Shown here in pieces: positions 7,468-16,737 of a DNA stretch of 64,000 nt. The stretch comes from Pseudoalteromonas rubra (GTDB taxonomy: Bacteria > Pseudomonadota > Gammaproteobacteria > Enterobacterales > Alteromonadaceae): positions 434,001 to 498,000 of the forward strand of contig NZ_CP045430.1 of NCBI RefSeq assembly GCF_005886805.2, given 5' to 3'. A program made the position numbers and the translations under genes. Every line of letters starts with the position of its first letter. Positions within the stretch are counted from its first letter, which is position 1. The notes under the pieces are model-generated. The model saw only the letters and a program-made list of their open reading frames with translations, was not told where the DNA came from and did not search any database.

Positions 7468-8094
7468 ATGAAAATCAACACGATTCCCCCTCAAACCACT
7501 TTTTCTTCTAATCAGTATACTGCGCACAATAAAGCACAGCTGGATAAACAGATGCACTTCACACAGCAACTAAACAGTGCCCTGGATGCAACCGAGCGAA
7601 CACAACCGGACAAGGATATTGCGGCGTCCATTGGGGTTGATTATCAAGGTATTTCTGATCAGGCCAGGAATTATTACCAGGTCGCCAGAGACAACGCTTA
7701 CAAACGCGTCGATTTAGGCCTGCCAGAGAAAGACCAGCAAATCCAGCTTTATCAGGAAACCATGAGTGAAATCATGGCAATGCCAATCGAGGTGAACGTT
7801 GAACCTCACGAGGTTAATGAAGCCTTACTGTTCAACAACCTGGGGATAGATTTTCTCGCCTATAAAGCGTTAAAAATTAGAGTGGAGATGCTTGACCTCA
7901 CAGAGCAAGAAATACATAACGACAAAGCACTTCCTGACTATGAAAAAGACAAGTTAAAAGACAAAGTGGATGAACTCAAAGCCAGGCTGAAAGAGGCTAT
8001 CGACACCCTGCTGGGCGACAGCGAGGATGCACCATTAGAAACAAACTCAAACCGCACGGCCGATGATGTATTTTCGTTATATCAACCAACTTAA
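7468..8094 (+). CDS. Hypothetical protein, 208 residues
   Basis: No family is recognised. The product is hydrophilic and mostly helical, with no signal peptide or membrane helix. The N-terminus, MKINTIPPQTTFSSNQYTAH, is low in structure. The middle has LGLPEKDQQIQLYQETMSEI. A charged coiled-coil-like segment near residues 150-180 (YEKDKLKDKVDELKARLKEA) precedes a disordered tail. GGAA lies before the ATG at 7468. It stands alone between the receptor terminator and the solute-binding genes. Confidence 0.6.
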   Translation: MKINTIPPQTTFSSNQYTAHNKAQLDKQMHFTQQLNSALDATERTQPDKDIAASIGVDYQGISDQARNYYQVARDNAYKRVDLGLPEKDQQIQLYQETMSEIMAMPIEVNVEPHEVNEALLFNNLGIDFLAYKALKIRVEMLDLTEQEIHNDKALPDYEKDKLKDKVDELKARLKEAIDTLLGDSEDAPLETNSNRTADDVFSLYQPT

Positions 8095-8236
8095 ATCAAG
8101 CGTGATATTGCAGTCAATTGGTACAACACGAGGCCAACAAGCCGTGCAATTACGCTCAACGTACTATACTGAAATCATGTGAATTTGCAGATCTCTGCTG
8201 AAATTCAGCACCAGCCTGACTATGAGGTGAGTTGCA

Positions 8237-8974
8237 ATGCATCAGTTAGTACGTTTACTGGCTCTATTTCCACTGTTAAGCTTCGGTGCGACCTATAATA
8301 CGCCCGATCTGGACTGGGTAACTGAAGATTACCCGCCTTTTAATTATCATATCAACGGTGAAATAGAAGGCTTATCAATCCGCATTCTGGATGGCATATA
8401 CCGGGAGCTTGGTTGGACTCTGGACAAAAGAGACATCATGTTGGTGCCCTGGCCCAGAGCCTACCGAATGACCATGACCTCCCCTAAAACCTGTATTTTT
8501 TCTATTACTTACACTCAGGAACGGGCCAAACTATTCCAGTTTATCGGCCCATCGATCGACAATCAGGTGGCCATGATCGGGCACAAAGAAAACAACTACG
8601 AGGTGTCAAATCTCTCAGATCTAAAAAACTATAAAATTGGTGTCGTAAAAAACGATATTGGCCACCAGCTACTACGCCAGTCTGGTGTCAATAACGACAA
8701 TCTTGTTTTTCTGGCCTCTGGATTTGAGCTGGTTCAAATGCTCAAACTGAAACGTATTGACTTAATTGCCTATGGCGATATTATCGCCCGTTTTCAGTTT
8801 AAACGGGCAGGTATTGATCCGTCACACTACAGGGTCGTCCTCCCATTAGCTCGCTCCTACCTGGGGTTTGCCTGCAACAAGCAAGTAAATGCTCAGTGGG
8901 TTCACAGTATGAATCAGGCACTGCGACGCTTACGTCGAGATGCACCTTCACTGTTTTTGCCACAATCCTATTAG
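8237..8974 (+). CDS. Periplasmic solute-binding-like protein (SBP_bac_3 type)
   Basis: The 245-residue protein has a short signal peptide (MHQLVRLLALFPLLSFGAT) and the start of a family-3 solute-binding fold. Visible are LDWVTEDYPPFNYHINGEIE, GLSIRILDGIYRELGW, and then the lobe-2 pattern LSDLKNYKIGVVKNDIGHQL. No permease or ATPase gene is near, so it is not an obvious ABC importer component. Such orphan proteins are common in Alteromonadales and may sense or bind amino-acid-like ligands. GAGGTGAGTT precedes the ATG. A second, related gene follows 18 bases after the stop, probably in the same transcript. Confidence 0.75.
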   Translation: MHQLVRLLALFPLLSFGATYNTPDLDWVTEDYPPFNYHINGEIEGLSIRILDGIYRELGWTLDKRDIMLVPWPRAYRMTMTSPKTCIFSITYTQERAKLFQFIGPSIDNQVAMIGHKENNYEVSNLSDLKNYKIGVVKNDIGHQLLRQSGVNNDNLVFLASGFELVQMLKLKRIDLIAYGDIIARFQFKRAGIDPSHYRVVLPLARSYLGFACNKQVNAQWVHSMNQALRRLRRDAPSLFLPQSY

Positions 8975-8992
8975 CGCTTTTCAGAGGAGCCA

Positions 8993-9775
8993 ATGACACG
9001 CTTTAAATCAATACTGATTACATCAATTATCTTTACGCTATTTGGGGCATCAATGAGTAACACCGCCAGGACATTGCAACCTGAGCGTGATACCCACCCA
9101 ATACCAATTAGAGTCTGCTTTGAACGCTGGCGTCCCTTTAGCTTTATCGATCAAAGTGGGGTTGCCCGTGGTATGGAAGTTGATCTGATCAAAGCTGCGG
9201 CTAAGTCCATAAATCGTCGTGTCGAGTTCACTGAGCTTCCCTTCAAACGCTGTATTGCCAATGTAAAATATGGCAGTACAGACTTTTCGCTGCATGTCGA
9301 CAAGACTGACGGGCTGGAAACTTTTTCGGACTCCGCAACATCATGGCAACTGAGCCTGGCTGTCTCTGCTGACAGATTAAAAAGTTCAGATGATTTCAAT
9401 CGCATTGATACGCCCAGGATCATGCTGGCAACCGAATACCCTTATCCCAAAGCTGTGTATCGAAAATTAGAAGCGTTAAATGCCCGGTTAGTCAGACGCT
9501 CTTATTATGAAGAAAACGACGAACATGCAAAAACCTTTTTTAGCATACTGGCAACAGCACGCGTCGACGCCATATTGGTCGACAAGCAATGGGCGCTGCA
9601 TATGATTAAAAAGTTTAACTTACCAGTATTGATACTGGTGCAGGACTTTCATTCAGAGCCCCAGTACATTGGATACCGGCATAGTAATGCTCGTCTTGCC
9701 AGCCAGCTTGAAGCAGCCATAGCAGCGTTGCCCGATACCCTTATCCAGTCTATTAAGGGGCAATATCAATATTAA
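8993..9775 (+). CDS. Second periplasmic solute-binding-like protein (SBP_bac_3 type)
   Basis: The 260-residue protein begins with a hydrophobic signal segment (SILITSIIFTLFGASMS). It then has the family-3 N-lobe: PIRVCFERWRPFSFIDQSG, VARGMEVDLIKAAAKSINRR and ELPFKRCIANVKYGSTDFSL. The C-lobe is less conserved. AGAGGAGCC sits just before the ATG. The gene lies 18 bases after the preceding homologue, and divergence between the two suggests an old duplication or different ligands. No transporter genes accompany them. Confidence 0.72.
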   Translation: MTRFKSILITSIIFTLFGASMSNTARTLQPERDTHPIPIRVCFERWRPFSFIDQSGVARGMEVDLIKAAAKSINRRVEFTELPFKRCIANVKYGSTDFSLHVDKTDGLETFSDSATSWQLSLAVSADRLKSSDDFNRIDTPRIMLATEYPYPKAVYRKLEALNARLVRRSYYEENDEHAKTFFSILATARVDAILVDKQWALHMIKKFNLPVLILVQDFHSEPQYIGYRHSNARLASQLEAAIAALPDTLIQSIKGQYQY

Positions 9776-9797
9776 CAAAAACGAATCCTTGTATACT

Positions 9798-10292
9798 CTA
9801 TTCGCGGCTTAATTTGATCAGTCGCTCAACCACATCAGCAGCAATCTGCTCCAAAATTGAGGCATCATGCTCATTAAACTCCCTGGGCTCAAAATCAATC
9901 AGACACAAAGTCCCGGTCTGAGCGCCATTGGGATGTTTGAGCGGACAACCCGCATAAAAGCGGATACTCAATTCCCCTGTTACCAAAGGGTTATCAAAAA
10001 ATCGCTCGTCCTGTAGTGCATTATCGACCACAAATACACCTTCCTGACAGATTGCGTGGCCACAAAATGAGATATCCCGGTGTGTTTGCTCAGCGTCCAG
10101 CCCAACTTTGGATTTGAACCACTGCCTGTCGCTATCAACCAGACTAATCAAAGCAATTGGTACATTAAATACGTGGGCAACAAATTCGGTGAATCTGTCC
10201 AGCTCTGAATCTGGGAGGGTATCAAGCGCCTTTAAGTCATGTAGGGTTTGCAGTCGCAGTGTTTCGTTTTCCGGAAGTGGTGGACTTTTCAT
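9798..10292 (-). CDS. GAF domain protein
   Basis: About 164 residues, almost entirely one GAF domain. It has RLQTLHDLKALDTLPDSELD, then the signature PIALISLVDSDRQWFKSKVG and RDISFCGHAICQEGVFVVD. These are followed by FYAGCPLKHPNGAQTGTLCL and DFEPREFNEHDASIL. This matches free-standing GAF proteins that bind small ligands or serve as sensory modules. The ATG at 10292 was preferred to a TTG four codons upstream. It is divergent from the large hybrid kinase at 10368 with only 75 bases between them, so the two may share a promoter region and a signalling role. Confidence 0.85.
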   Translation of the reverse strand: MKSPPLPENETLRLQTLHDLKALDTLPDSELDRFTEFVAHVFNVPIALISLVDSDRQWFKSKVGLDAEQTHRDISFCGHAICQEGVFVVDNALQDERFFDNPLVTGELSIRFYAGCPLKHPNGAQTGTLCLIDFEPREFNEHDASILEQIAADVVERLIKLSRE

Positions 10293-10367
10293 CCAATTAA
10301 CCAATTTACATGTGGTTTCTAAACTATAGTTAAAAATGCCTGAACGTCTAATTTAAGGAAAGCACAC

Positions 10368-13300
10368 GTGCAAGTGCAACTCAAAATTGTGATCTGGTTA
10401 ACAGTCGTCCTGGCCAGTTTACTGTCACTTGACAGATTTGCGCGCTCATATTTTGTTTCTCATCACACTATCGTAGTCACCCGGGACAGCTTGCAAAATG
10501 TCGTGTATATGCAACAGATCAGCAATGCCATCTTCGCATTACAAAAAGAACGTGGCTATACATTCGGTTTGTCTGAGCGAGCATCAGGACAGACGCTTAA
10601 CCAGCTCAATCAATATCGCAGTGCCAGTAATACCGCGTTATCAAAAATAGCAACCCAGAGTACGCAAAACCCCAATTTATTATCATCACTGCCCAGCACC
10701 GCTGAGCTACTGAACCTCAGAGCCCTGTTTGACCAACGCCTGCTCAACCGGGAGCAGGCTATGACCCTGTATACCGCCAAAATTAATGCCTTGTTGGATT
10801 TGTTTTTAGCGATCGAATTAAAAATTACCGCGGACGCCGTCAACATACACCTATATAGCCTGACCAAAGCGATTGAGGAGGCAGGCAAACTCAGAGCGCA
10901 TACTTATGCCATGCTCAATACCCCTGTGGACAATCGTGCCAGTGCTATCTTTGAGCTTGCGACTTTACACAACACACACCTTGCATTACTCACCAACCCC
11001 CCCTACGACGATGACATCGCGCAGCAGATAACGTCCCTACTTTCACAAGCTGAAAATCAGGCGCTCAATGGCGTTCTATTATCATTCGAACGCACCGGGC
11101 AAAGTACGTTCAATGCACAACGCTGGTGGCAGCAAAAAACACACTATCTTGAACAGCTGATCGCTATTGTCCAGGCACAACTAGTCACGCATCAACAACG
11201 ACTTAACGCCGAGTTTAAAGAACAAGACGCCATCCAGTCACAATTTGCCCTGTTTGCCATAATTGCATTTGTCTGTGTGGCCGTTTCCAGTATTCTGCTG
11301 TGGCGCGCCCTGAGCCACAGCACCACGCCGAAACGACACCAGACCCCCGTCAAACTCTCTCAGCTACTGCTTTTATTAGGGCTTATCGTATCTTTTATTA
11401 CTTCGGAGCACGATATAAGCCAGGGTGAGCTGAGCAACAGCCTCTACACGCGCTCAGCAAACGAACTCAGTAATAATCTGGCCTATTCTGTTATCGCCAT
11501 TGATAATCTATGGCTGGCCCCACTGTCTGAGCGCCTGCACTCACTCAGCATTACGAAACAACCCGTTTTTTCGAATGCAACAGGCACTGAGTACATAGGT
11601 AAATTTACCCTATCAAATAATGATCTGGTTGGGCTGTTCCCAGCCACTCTGCCTGTCCAGAAACTACAAAAAATCATTACAGACAGCATAACCAGGCAAG
11701 GGGCAAAATCAATCTCACTGGCGTTAATGTCGGACAGTAACAATAAGTTATATAGTGTTTCTACCGCACCACAGGCAAGTGCAACCGGCTTATCAGATAT
11801 CCTCCTGGTGCTCATTCAGCCTGTAGACGAGACACTTACTAAAATCCTAAAAATGCCGGTGGCCTATCAGGGCATCACGACACACCTGCTGTTTAATGAC
11901 ATTGTGATTGGCCGTAATGACCACACCAACATACAAGGTCCCTCATTGCGCAGAAACGGACTTGAGCTTGTGCATCAAAACTTTGCGCTCGGATTTACCG
12001 TCAGGGCAACTCAGGATCCGAAACAAATCGAGGGCTATATCAATACCCTACAGCAAGAATTTTCTGTGCAACTGGTTCTGCTGCTAACACTGAGTCTGAC
12101 AGCCTTGATACTCGCCCACCGGGCTCAAAATCGCATTATTGAACAGCTCCAGCATTCCGAAACTCAACTTGATAAAGAGCGTCTTTTACTCTCTAACTCT
12201 GAGCAGATAATTGGCATGGGAAGCTGGGAATGGCAACATGGTAGCCGTCATGTATTACTATCCAAAACTCTGAAAACACTACTACAAGTGACCAGCAGCG
12301 GAAAATATGTGCCGTACACACAGGTGCTGAATAAATTAACGCGCCCCAGCAGACGCACTTTGTTCAAACATCTGCGTACGCAGGGGCTGGATTCACAAGT
12401 TCGACTCACGCTGAATTTCTGCGACGAACAGGCGTCTGAGAAACAACTTGAAGTGATCATGACATCACACCAAAGTGACATTACTCAGCCAACCTGTGTT
12501 GTCGGTGTCGTGCGCGATATCTCTGAGCAGATTGCGCAGCAGAAAAGACAAAGCAAATATCAGGCATCTCTGCAAGCCGCCCGTCAGGAAGCGCTTGATC
12601 GAATGAAAGAAGCAGAGACCCAGCGTCACGAAGTCCAGCAGCTACTGCACCGTAATCACGAGACAGAAAGCTTGCTGGAAGCCACGCTGGACAGTATCCC
12701 GGCGTTTATTTTGTTATTGGATGGTGAGGCTAACATTCGCCTGATCAACCGGTTTTGGTATAAGAGCAAACGCCTTAATCTTGAAGAAAGCGGCTTGTTT
12801 ATTAATACCCTGATGCGGATAAATGACAACCTGATTGACGTGATCTCCTTGTTGCCACTAATTAATAAAAAACCATTACTAGGTGCACTGTCTGCCGCAA
12901 AAACACGGGATTTATATTACAAAGATATGGAAATCTGCTATGAGCTCGATGGCACTAAGATATGGTTTGAAGTGATTTTAACGAACCTAATCTGCAACGA
13001 TAAAAAGTACATGTTGCTATACCAACATGATATTACTCAGCGTAAAAACGACGCCACCATCCTGGCCAATGCCAAAGAAACCGCCGAATCGGCTAATAAA
13101 GCTAAGTCCCGCTTTCTGGCCACAATGAGCCATGAGATCAGAACTCCCATGAACGGCGTTGTCGGGATGCTGGATATTTTATCTCAGTCTCGATTGAATG
13201 ACGAACAGCGCCACCTGACCTCAGTCGCGAAAAACTCAGCTATGATGCTATTGAGAATAATCAACGACATACTCGACTTCTCGAAAATAGAAGCGGGTAA

Positions 13301-15083
13301 AATGATCATTGAGCATACCTCTTTTAGCTGGCAAAACCTGACCAAAGAACTGTGCGAACTGATGAGCCATCAGTGCCATGAAAAACGTATAAACCTGAAC
13401 TTTTACTTTGACCCTTCTCTTGGCTATTGGCATCAAAGTGACCCGATTAGGATCCGGCAAATTTTGCTAAACTTGGTTGGCAATGCCGTTAAATTTACCA
13501 AAACATCAGCCAGTAAGATTGGCAATGTGGAGGTCTTTGTGTCGCCTGCCGCTGAGACCGGATACCTGGAGATCAGCGTCAAAGACAATGGTAAAGGCAT
13601 GAGTGAAGAACAAACCCAGGGCTTATTCAAGCCCTTTGTGCAGGCAGATGATAGTATTCAGAGAAAGTATGGAGGTACCGGACTTGGACTCTCCATTACG
13701 ATGCGACTGTGTAAGCTGATGCACGGCACTATCGTTTGCCATAGCCTTGAAGATGTGGGGAGTAACTTTATCGTCACCCTGCCCTTTGCGCCCAGTGCAA
13801 CAGGTGATGAAGAGATCACAATTAATTTTCAAGAGCTAACAGCATATATTGTTTCTGACGGTGATAAATTTGAACAAGATCTGGCACGCAACCTCAGCGC
13901 CCATGGTATGCGCTGCCAGTTAATTAACGATGACGACCTGAATGCCTATTTGCTTGCCCGCCTGGATGTTGACTATCTCATCATTACCAATGAAAAGTAT
14001 CAACAACTGGTGACCAATGGCCAGGATATTATTTCAACCAACAGTGAGCTTAAGTGCCTGGTGCTCGAACATGCCAATATCCAGATGCCCATCATTGACG
14101 AACGGAACATTTATGCACTCGACAATAACCCCTATTATGCAGTCAGAGTGATTGAAAAAATCGCCACACTGGAAGGGCAAATCAGTCCGGAGCCAGACAT
14201 GAATCTGCTCTCAAGTGACGAACAGTTACCAACGATTGAGCAAGCGCAGAATAAAAATGCGCTCATTCTGGTGATTGAAGACAATGTGTATAACCAGGAC
14301 TTATTTAAACGCCAACTGGCTTTGCTTGGATTGCAATGCATTATCGCCGAGCATGGGGCCATTGCATTGGAGCTGATGCAGAAATATCAATTCTCTTTAA
14401 TCATCAGTGACTGCCACATGCCCGTTATGGACGGCTACACCTTTGCTAAAACCTATCGCGAGCTTGAATCACAGGGCAAACTACCCAGGCTGCCCATCAT
14501 CGCGGCAACGGCAAATGCACTCAGCGGCGAACGTGAGAAGTGCCTTGATGCCGGGATGGACGACTATATCTGTAAACCCATTGTATTGCATGCTCTGCGC
14601 GCCACCATAGAACAGTGGCTGAATCAGTCACAACCAGCAAGATCGGCCAATCTGAATGGCCACAGCAGTATTCAACCTGACAACGTGAGCGACAGACCCA
14701 AGGTGGCTTCAACGCACCTTCCAGCATCAGATGATGAACCCATTCAGCCTGCAACACGTATCGTCGATTTGAGTGTGCTGGAAAATTATGTTGGTAATGA
14801 TAAGGCCATCCAAAAGCAGTTTTTACAGGGCTTTTTGGCTGACTCTCGTCCCTTAGTTGAAAGCATGAATGTTGGGGAAGTGTCGCTCCTGACCATAAAA
14901 AATACCGCACATCAGCTAAAGTCTTCTGCAAAAGCAATAGGTGCTCAAACACTTGCAGACGAGTTTTTTGCACTGGAGCAAGCCGCCAAAGCGGAAGATG
15001 TGACAAAGGTCCGGGCATTACAAAAGGCCTGTGACGATAAGTTTTATGCCGCATGTGTTGAAATAGAAACTATACTTGGGTGA
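10368..15083 (+). CDS. Hybrid sensor histidine kinase with NIT-like sensor, REC and HPt
   Basis: A 1571-residue inner-membrane phosphorelay protein; GTG start with AAGGAAA upstream. An N-terminal helix is followed by a nitrate-sensor-like (NIT) region with ALQKERGYTFG (residues about 60-70). Membrane helices lie near residues 293-313, 328-345 and 563-583, enclosing a second periplasmic region. Two PAS-like regions follow (one before KRQSKYQASLQAARQEAL, one around SIPAFILLLDGEANIRLINR). Next come HisKA with MSHEIRTPMNG (phospho-His about 922) and HATPase with NAVKFT, DNGKGM and GGTGLGLSI. REC carries SDCHMPVMDG (Asp about 1348). The C-terminal HPt has HQLKSSAKAIG (His about 1515). All key residues are present. 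The three following genes are its likely partners. Confidence 0.93.
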   Translation: MQVQLKIVIWLTVVLASLLSLDRFARSYFVSHHTIVVTRDSLQNVVYMQQISNAIFALQKERGYTFGLSERASGQTLNQLNQYRSASNTALSKIATQSTQNPNLLSSLPSTAELLNLRALFDQRLLNREQAMTLYTAKINALLDLFLAIELKITADAVNIHLYSLTKAIEEAGKLRAHTYAMLNTPVDNRASAIFELATLHNTHLALLTNPPYDDDIAQQITSLLSQAENQALNGVLLSFERTGQSTFNAQRWWQQKTHYLEQLIAIVQAQLVTHQQRLNAEFKEQDAIQSQFALFAIIAFVCVAVSSILLWRALSHSTTPKRHQTPVKLSQLLLLLGLIVSFITSEHDISQGELSNSLYTRSANELSNNLAYSVIAIDNLWLAPLSERLHSLSITKQPVFSNATGTEYIGKFTLSNNDLVGLFPATLPVQKLQKIITDSITRQGAKSISLALMSDSNNKLYSVSTAPQASATGLSDILLVLIQPVDETLTKILKMPVAYQGITTHLLFNDIVIGRNDHTNIQGPSLRRNGLELVHQNFALGFTVRATQDPKQIEGYINTLQQEFSVQLVLLLTLSLTALILAHRAQNRIIEQLQHSETQLDKERLLLSNSEQIIGMGSWEWQHGSRHVLLSKTLKTLLQVTSSGKYVPYTQVLNKLTRPSRRTLFKHLRTQGLDSQVRLTLNFCDEQASEKQLEVIMTSHQSDITQPTCVVGVVRDISEQIAQQKRQSKYQASLQAARQEALDRMKEAETQRHEVQQLLHRNHETESLLEATLDSIPAFILLLDGEANIRLINRFWYKSKRLNLEESGLFINTLMRINDNLIDVISLLPLINKKPLLGALSAAKTRDLYYKDMEICYELDGTKIWFEVILTNLICNDKKYMLLYQHDITQRKNDATILANAKETAESANKAKSRFLATMSHEIRTPMNGVVGMLDILSQSRLNDEQRHLTSVAKNSAMMLLRIINDILDFSKIEAGKMIIEHTSFSWQNLTKELCELMSHQCHEKRINLNFYFDPSLGYWHQSDPIRIRQILLNLVGNAVKFTKTSASKIGNVEVFVSPAAETGYLEISVKDNGKGMSEEQTQGLFKPFVQADDSIQRKYGGTGLGLSITMRLCKLMHGTIVCHSLEDVGSNFIVTLPFAPSATGDEEITINFQELTAYIVSDGDKFEQDLARNLSAHGMRCQLINDDDLNAYLLARLDVDYLIITNEKYQQLVTNGQDIISTNSELKCLVLEHANIQMPIIDERNIYALDNNPYYAVRVIEKIATLEGQISPEPDMNLLSSDEQLPTIEQAQNKNALILVIEDNVYNQDLFKRQLALLGLQCIIAEHGAIALELMQKYQFSLIISDCHMPVMDGYTFAKTYRELESQGKLPRLPIIAATANALSGEREKCLDAGMDDYICKPIVLHALRATIEQWLNQSQPARSANLNGHSSIQPDNVSDRPKVASTHLPASDDEPIQPATRIVDLSVLENYVGNDKAIQKQFLQGFLADSRPLVESMNVGEVSLLTIKNTAHQLKSSAKAIGAQTLADEFFALEQAAKAEDVTKVRALQKACDDKFYAACVEIETILG

Positions 15084-15150
15084 AAAGTAGGCTCTACCAG
15101 GTCGTAATCAGGACTACACATGCTTATAACGCAGGATCACAATAGGCAAG

Positions 15151-16356
15151 ATGAATAATCTTATCAAAGTAATCGCAATTGATGACAACCAGTTAATTAT
15201 TACTCAGCTGGAACTGTTACTAAAACAAGTCGCCCAGGACGTCGACTATCATGGCTTTACCGCAGGTCGCCATGCATTGGACTCAGGGATGTGTGACTCT
15301 GCGTCGTTAATTTTTTTAGATCTAAACATGCCTGAGATTGATGGCATAGAATTACTGCGCATTTTTGCAGATGCCAAACTGACAACACCTATCGTATTGC
15401 TCAGCGGTGAAGATAAAGATGTTCTCGAAACAGCCAGTAATTTGGGCACAATGCACAACCTGAACATTATCTCTAACATCGACAAACCCGTGTCTTTGCA
15501 GCGCCTAAAAGCGCTGCTTGAGTGCCTGGATCAACACCATAGAACTTCTCCAGCTCAACCAGAAAAAACCTACAACGCCAGTGATATTAGAACTGGACTG
15601 GACCGGCAACAATTTAAAGCCCACTATCAGCCCAAAGTTTCACTGGAAACCCTCAATGTTATCGGCATGGAAATCCTGGCGCGATGGTACCACCCTTTTG
15701 ATGGCTTAGTGTCGCCGGGCGAGTTCATTCCTCAACTGGAACGCGCCGGGTATTCAGCCGAGCTCTCATTGCAGCTTCTAACACAGACTCTGGCGCTCTA
15801 CGATAACAACTATGAGCAGATTAAATCGCTGAGTTTTAGCCTCAACCTCAGCGCCGGAGCCTTATATGACATTGAGTTGCCAAACAAGCTTGCGACCCTG
15901 TGTGACGAGTACTCAGTGCCTCGCAAGCAAATCATTCTGGAGATCACCGAGAGTCAGCTACTCGATAATTTACCTCGCACTTTGGAAGTGTTATTGCGCT
16001 TCAGATTAAAAGGGTTTCCGCTGTCGATAGACGATTTCGGTACCGGGTTTTCGAGCTTTACTCAGTTAAATCAGGTGCCCTTTAGTGAGCTTAAAATCGA
16101 TCGCAGTTTTGTTAGCAATTGCGATACCGACAGCAAAAAACAGGCAATTGTTTCTGCCACCTCTGATTTAGCGAAAAAACTGTCGTTAAAAACCGTTGCT
16201 GAAGGCATAGAACACGCGGGTGAACTAAACTATTTACGTAAATGTGGAATTGATGTTGCACAGGGCTTTTTGTTCGCCCGCCCTCTGGCAGCCGACGCCT
16301 TACTAAGCTGGCTAACGCAAAACCTCGACAAGCCTCTTGCGGAGTGGGGGACATGA
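15151..16356 (+). CDS. REC-EAL response regulator, c-di-GMP phosphodiesterase
   Basis: The 401-residue protein has an N-terminal receiver (AIDDNQLIITQLELLL; LIFLDLNMPEIDG, phospho-Asp about 57) and a C-terminal EAL domain that hydrolyses c-di-GMP. EAL landmarks are KAHYQPKVSLETLNVIGMEI with EIL in place of EAL (Glu about 174), SFSLNLSAGALYD, QIILEITESQLL, SIDDFGTGFSS, ELKIDRSFV, VAEGIEHAGE and AQGFLFARPL. The metal ligands and catalytic Lys are visible, so activity is expected. Its stop overlaps the ATG of the next REC gene (ATGA). It is probably phosphorylated by the upstream hybrid kinase through its HPt. Confidence 0.93.
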   Translation: MNNLIKVIAIDDNQLIITQLELLLKQVAQDVDYHGFTAGRHALDSGMCDSASLIFLDLNMPEIDGIELLRIFADAKLTTPIVLLSGEDKDVLETASNLGTMHNLNIISNIDKPVSLQRLKALLECLDQHHRTSPAQPEKTYNASDIRTGLDRQQFKAHYQPKVSLETLNVIGMEILARWYHPFDGLVSPGEFIPQLERAGYSAELSLQLLTQTLALYDNNYEQIKSLSFSLNLSAGALYDIELPNKLATLCDEYSVPRKQIILEITESQLLDNLPRTLEVLLRFRLKGFPLSIDDFGTGFSSFTQLNQVPFSELKIDRSFVSNCDTDSKKQAIVSATSDLAKKLSLKTVAEGIEHAGELNYLRKCGIDVAQGFLFARPLAADALLSWLTQNLDKPLAEWGT

Positions 16357-16721
16357 GTAAAAGCGCAATTCTGATAGACGACAATGCTTTGTTTCTTAAA
16401 TTACTGAGCAGCCAGTTAGCCTCGTTGGGGGTTGAAGTCACTCAGGCACGAGATAAAAAGGAGCTACTGGAACACCTTGAAACAAACTGGTACGACTGGG
16501 CGTTTATCGATGCACACCTGGAAGACGGTGAATGTGGGCTACAACTGGCCAATGTATTAATCGAGCAGCAAGTGCAACATGAGCGGCCATGTACTTTAGT
16601 CGGCATGTCGGGTGACGAAATCTGTGCCAGTCGTTACGCCAATGCTGGCATCAGCAGACATTTTGTTAAGCCTATCACCCTGGCTCAGCTCAGAACACTT
16701 GTCAGCCCAACAACAGAGTAA
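16353..16721 (+). CDS. Single-domain response regulator (REC)
   Basis: A 122-residue stand-alone receiver starting at ATG 16353, which overlaps the previous stop in ATGA, indicating translational coupling. It has SKSAILIDDNALFLKLLSSQ (acidic pair), then YDWAFIDAHLEDGECGLQLA with phospho-Asp about 53, CTLVGMSGD (switch Ser/Thr position) and ISRHFVKPITLAQL with the conserved Lys-Pro. The MP pair that usually follows the Asp is replaced by HLEDG. It may act as a phosphate sink or shuttle in the relay. Confidence 0.88.
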   Translation: MSKSAILIDDNALFLKLLSSQLASLGVEVTQARDKKELLEHLETNWYDWAFIDAHLEDGECGLQLANVLIEQQVQHERPCTLVGMSGDEICASRYANAGISRHFVKPITLAQLRTLVSPTTE

Positions 16722-16737
16722 CCCGAATGTTCCCAGG

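Noticed and set aside
9097..9110. ACCAATTAG sequence resembling a MITE end
   Set aside because: It lies inside a solute-binding-like gene with no partner end nearby, so it is probably chance.
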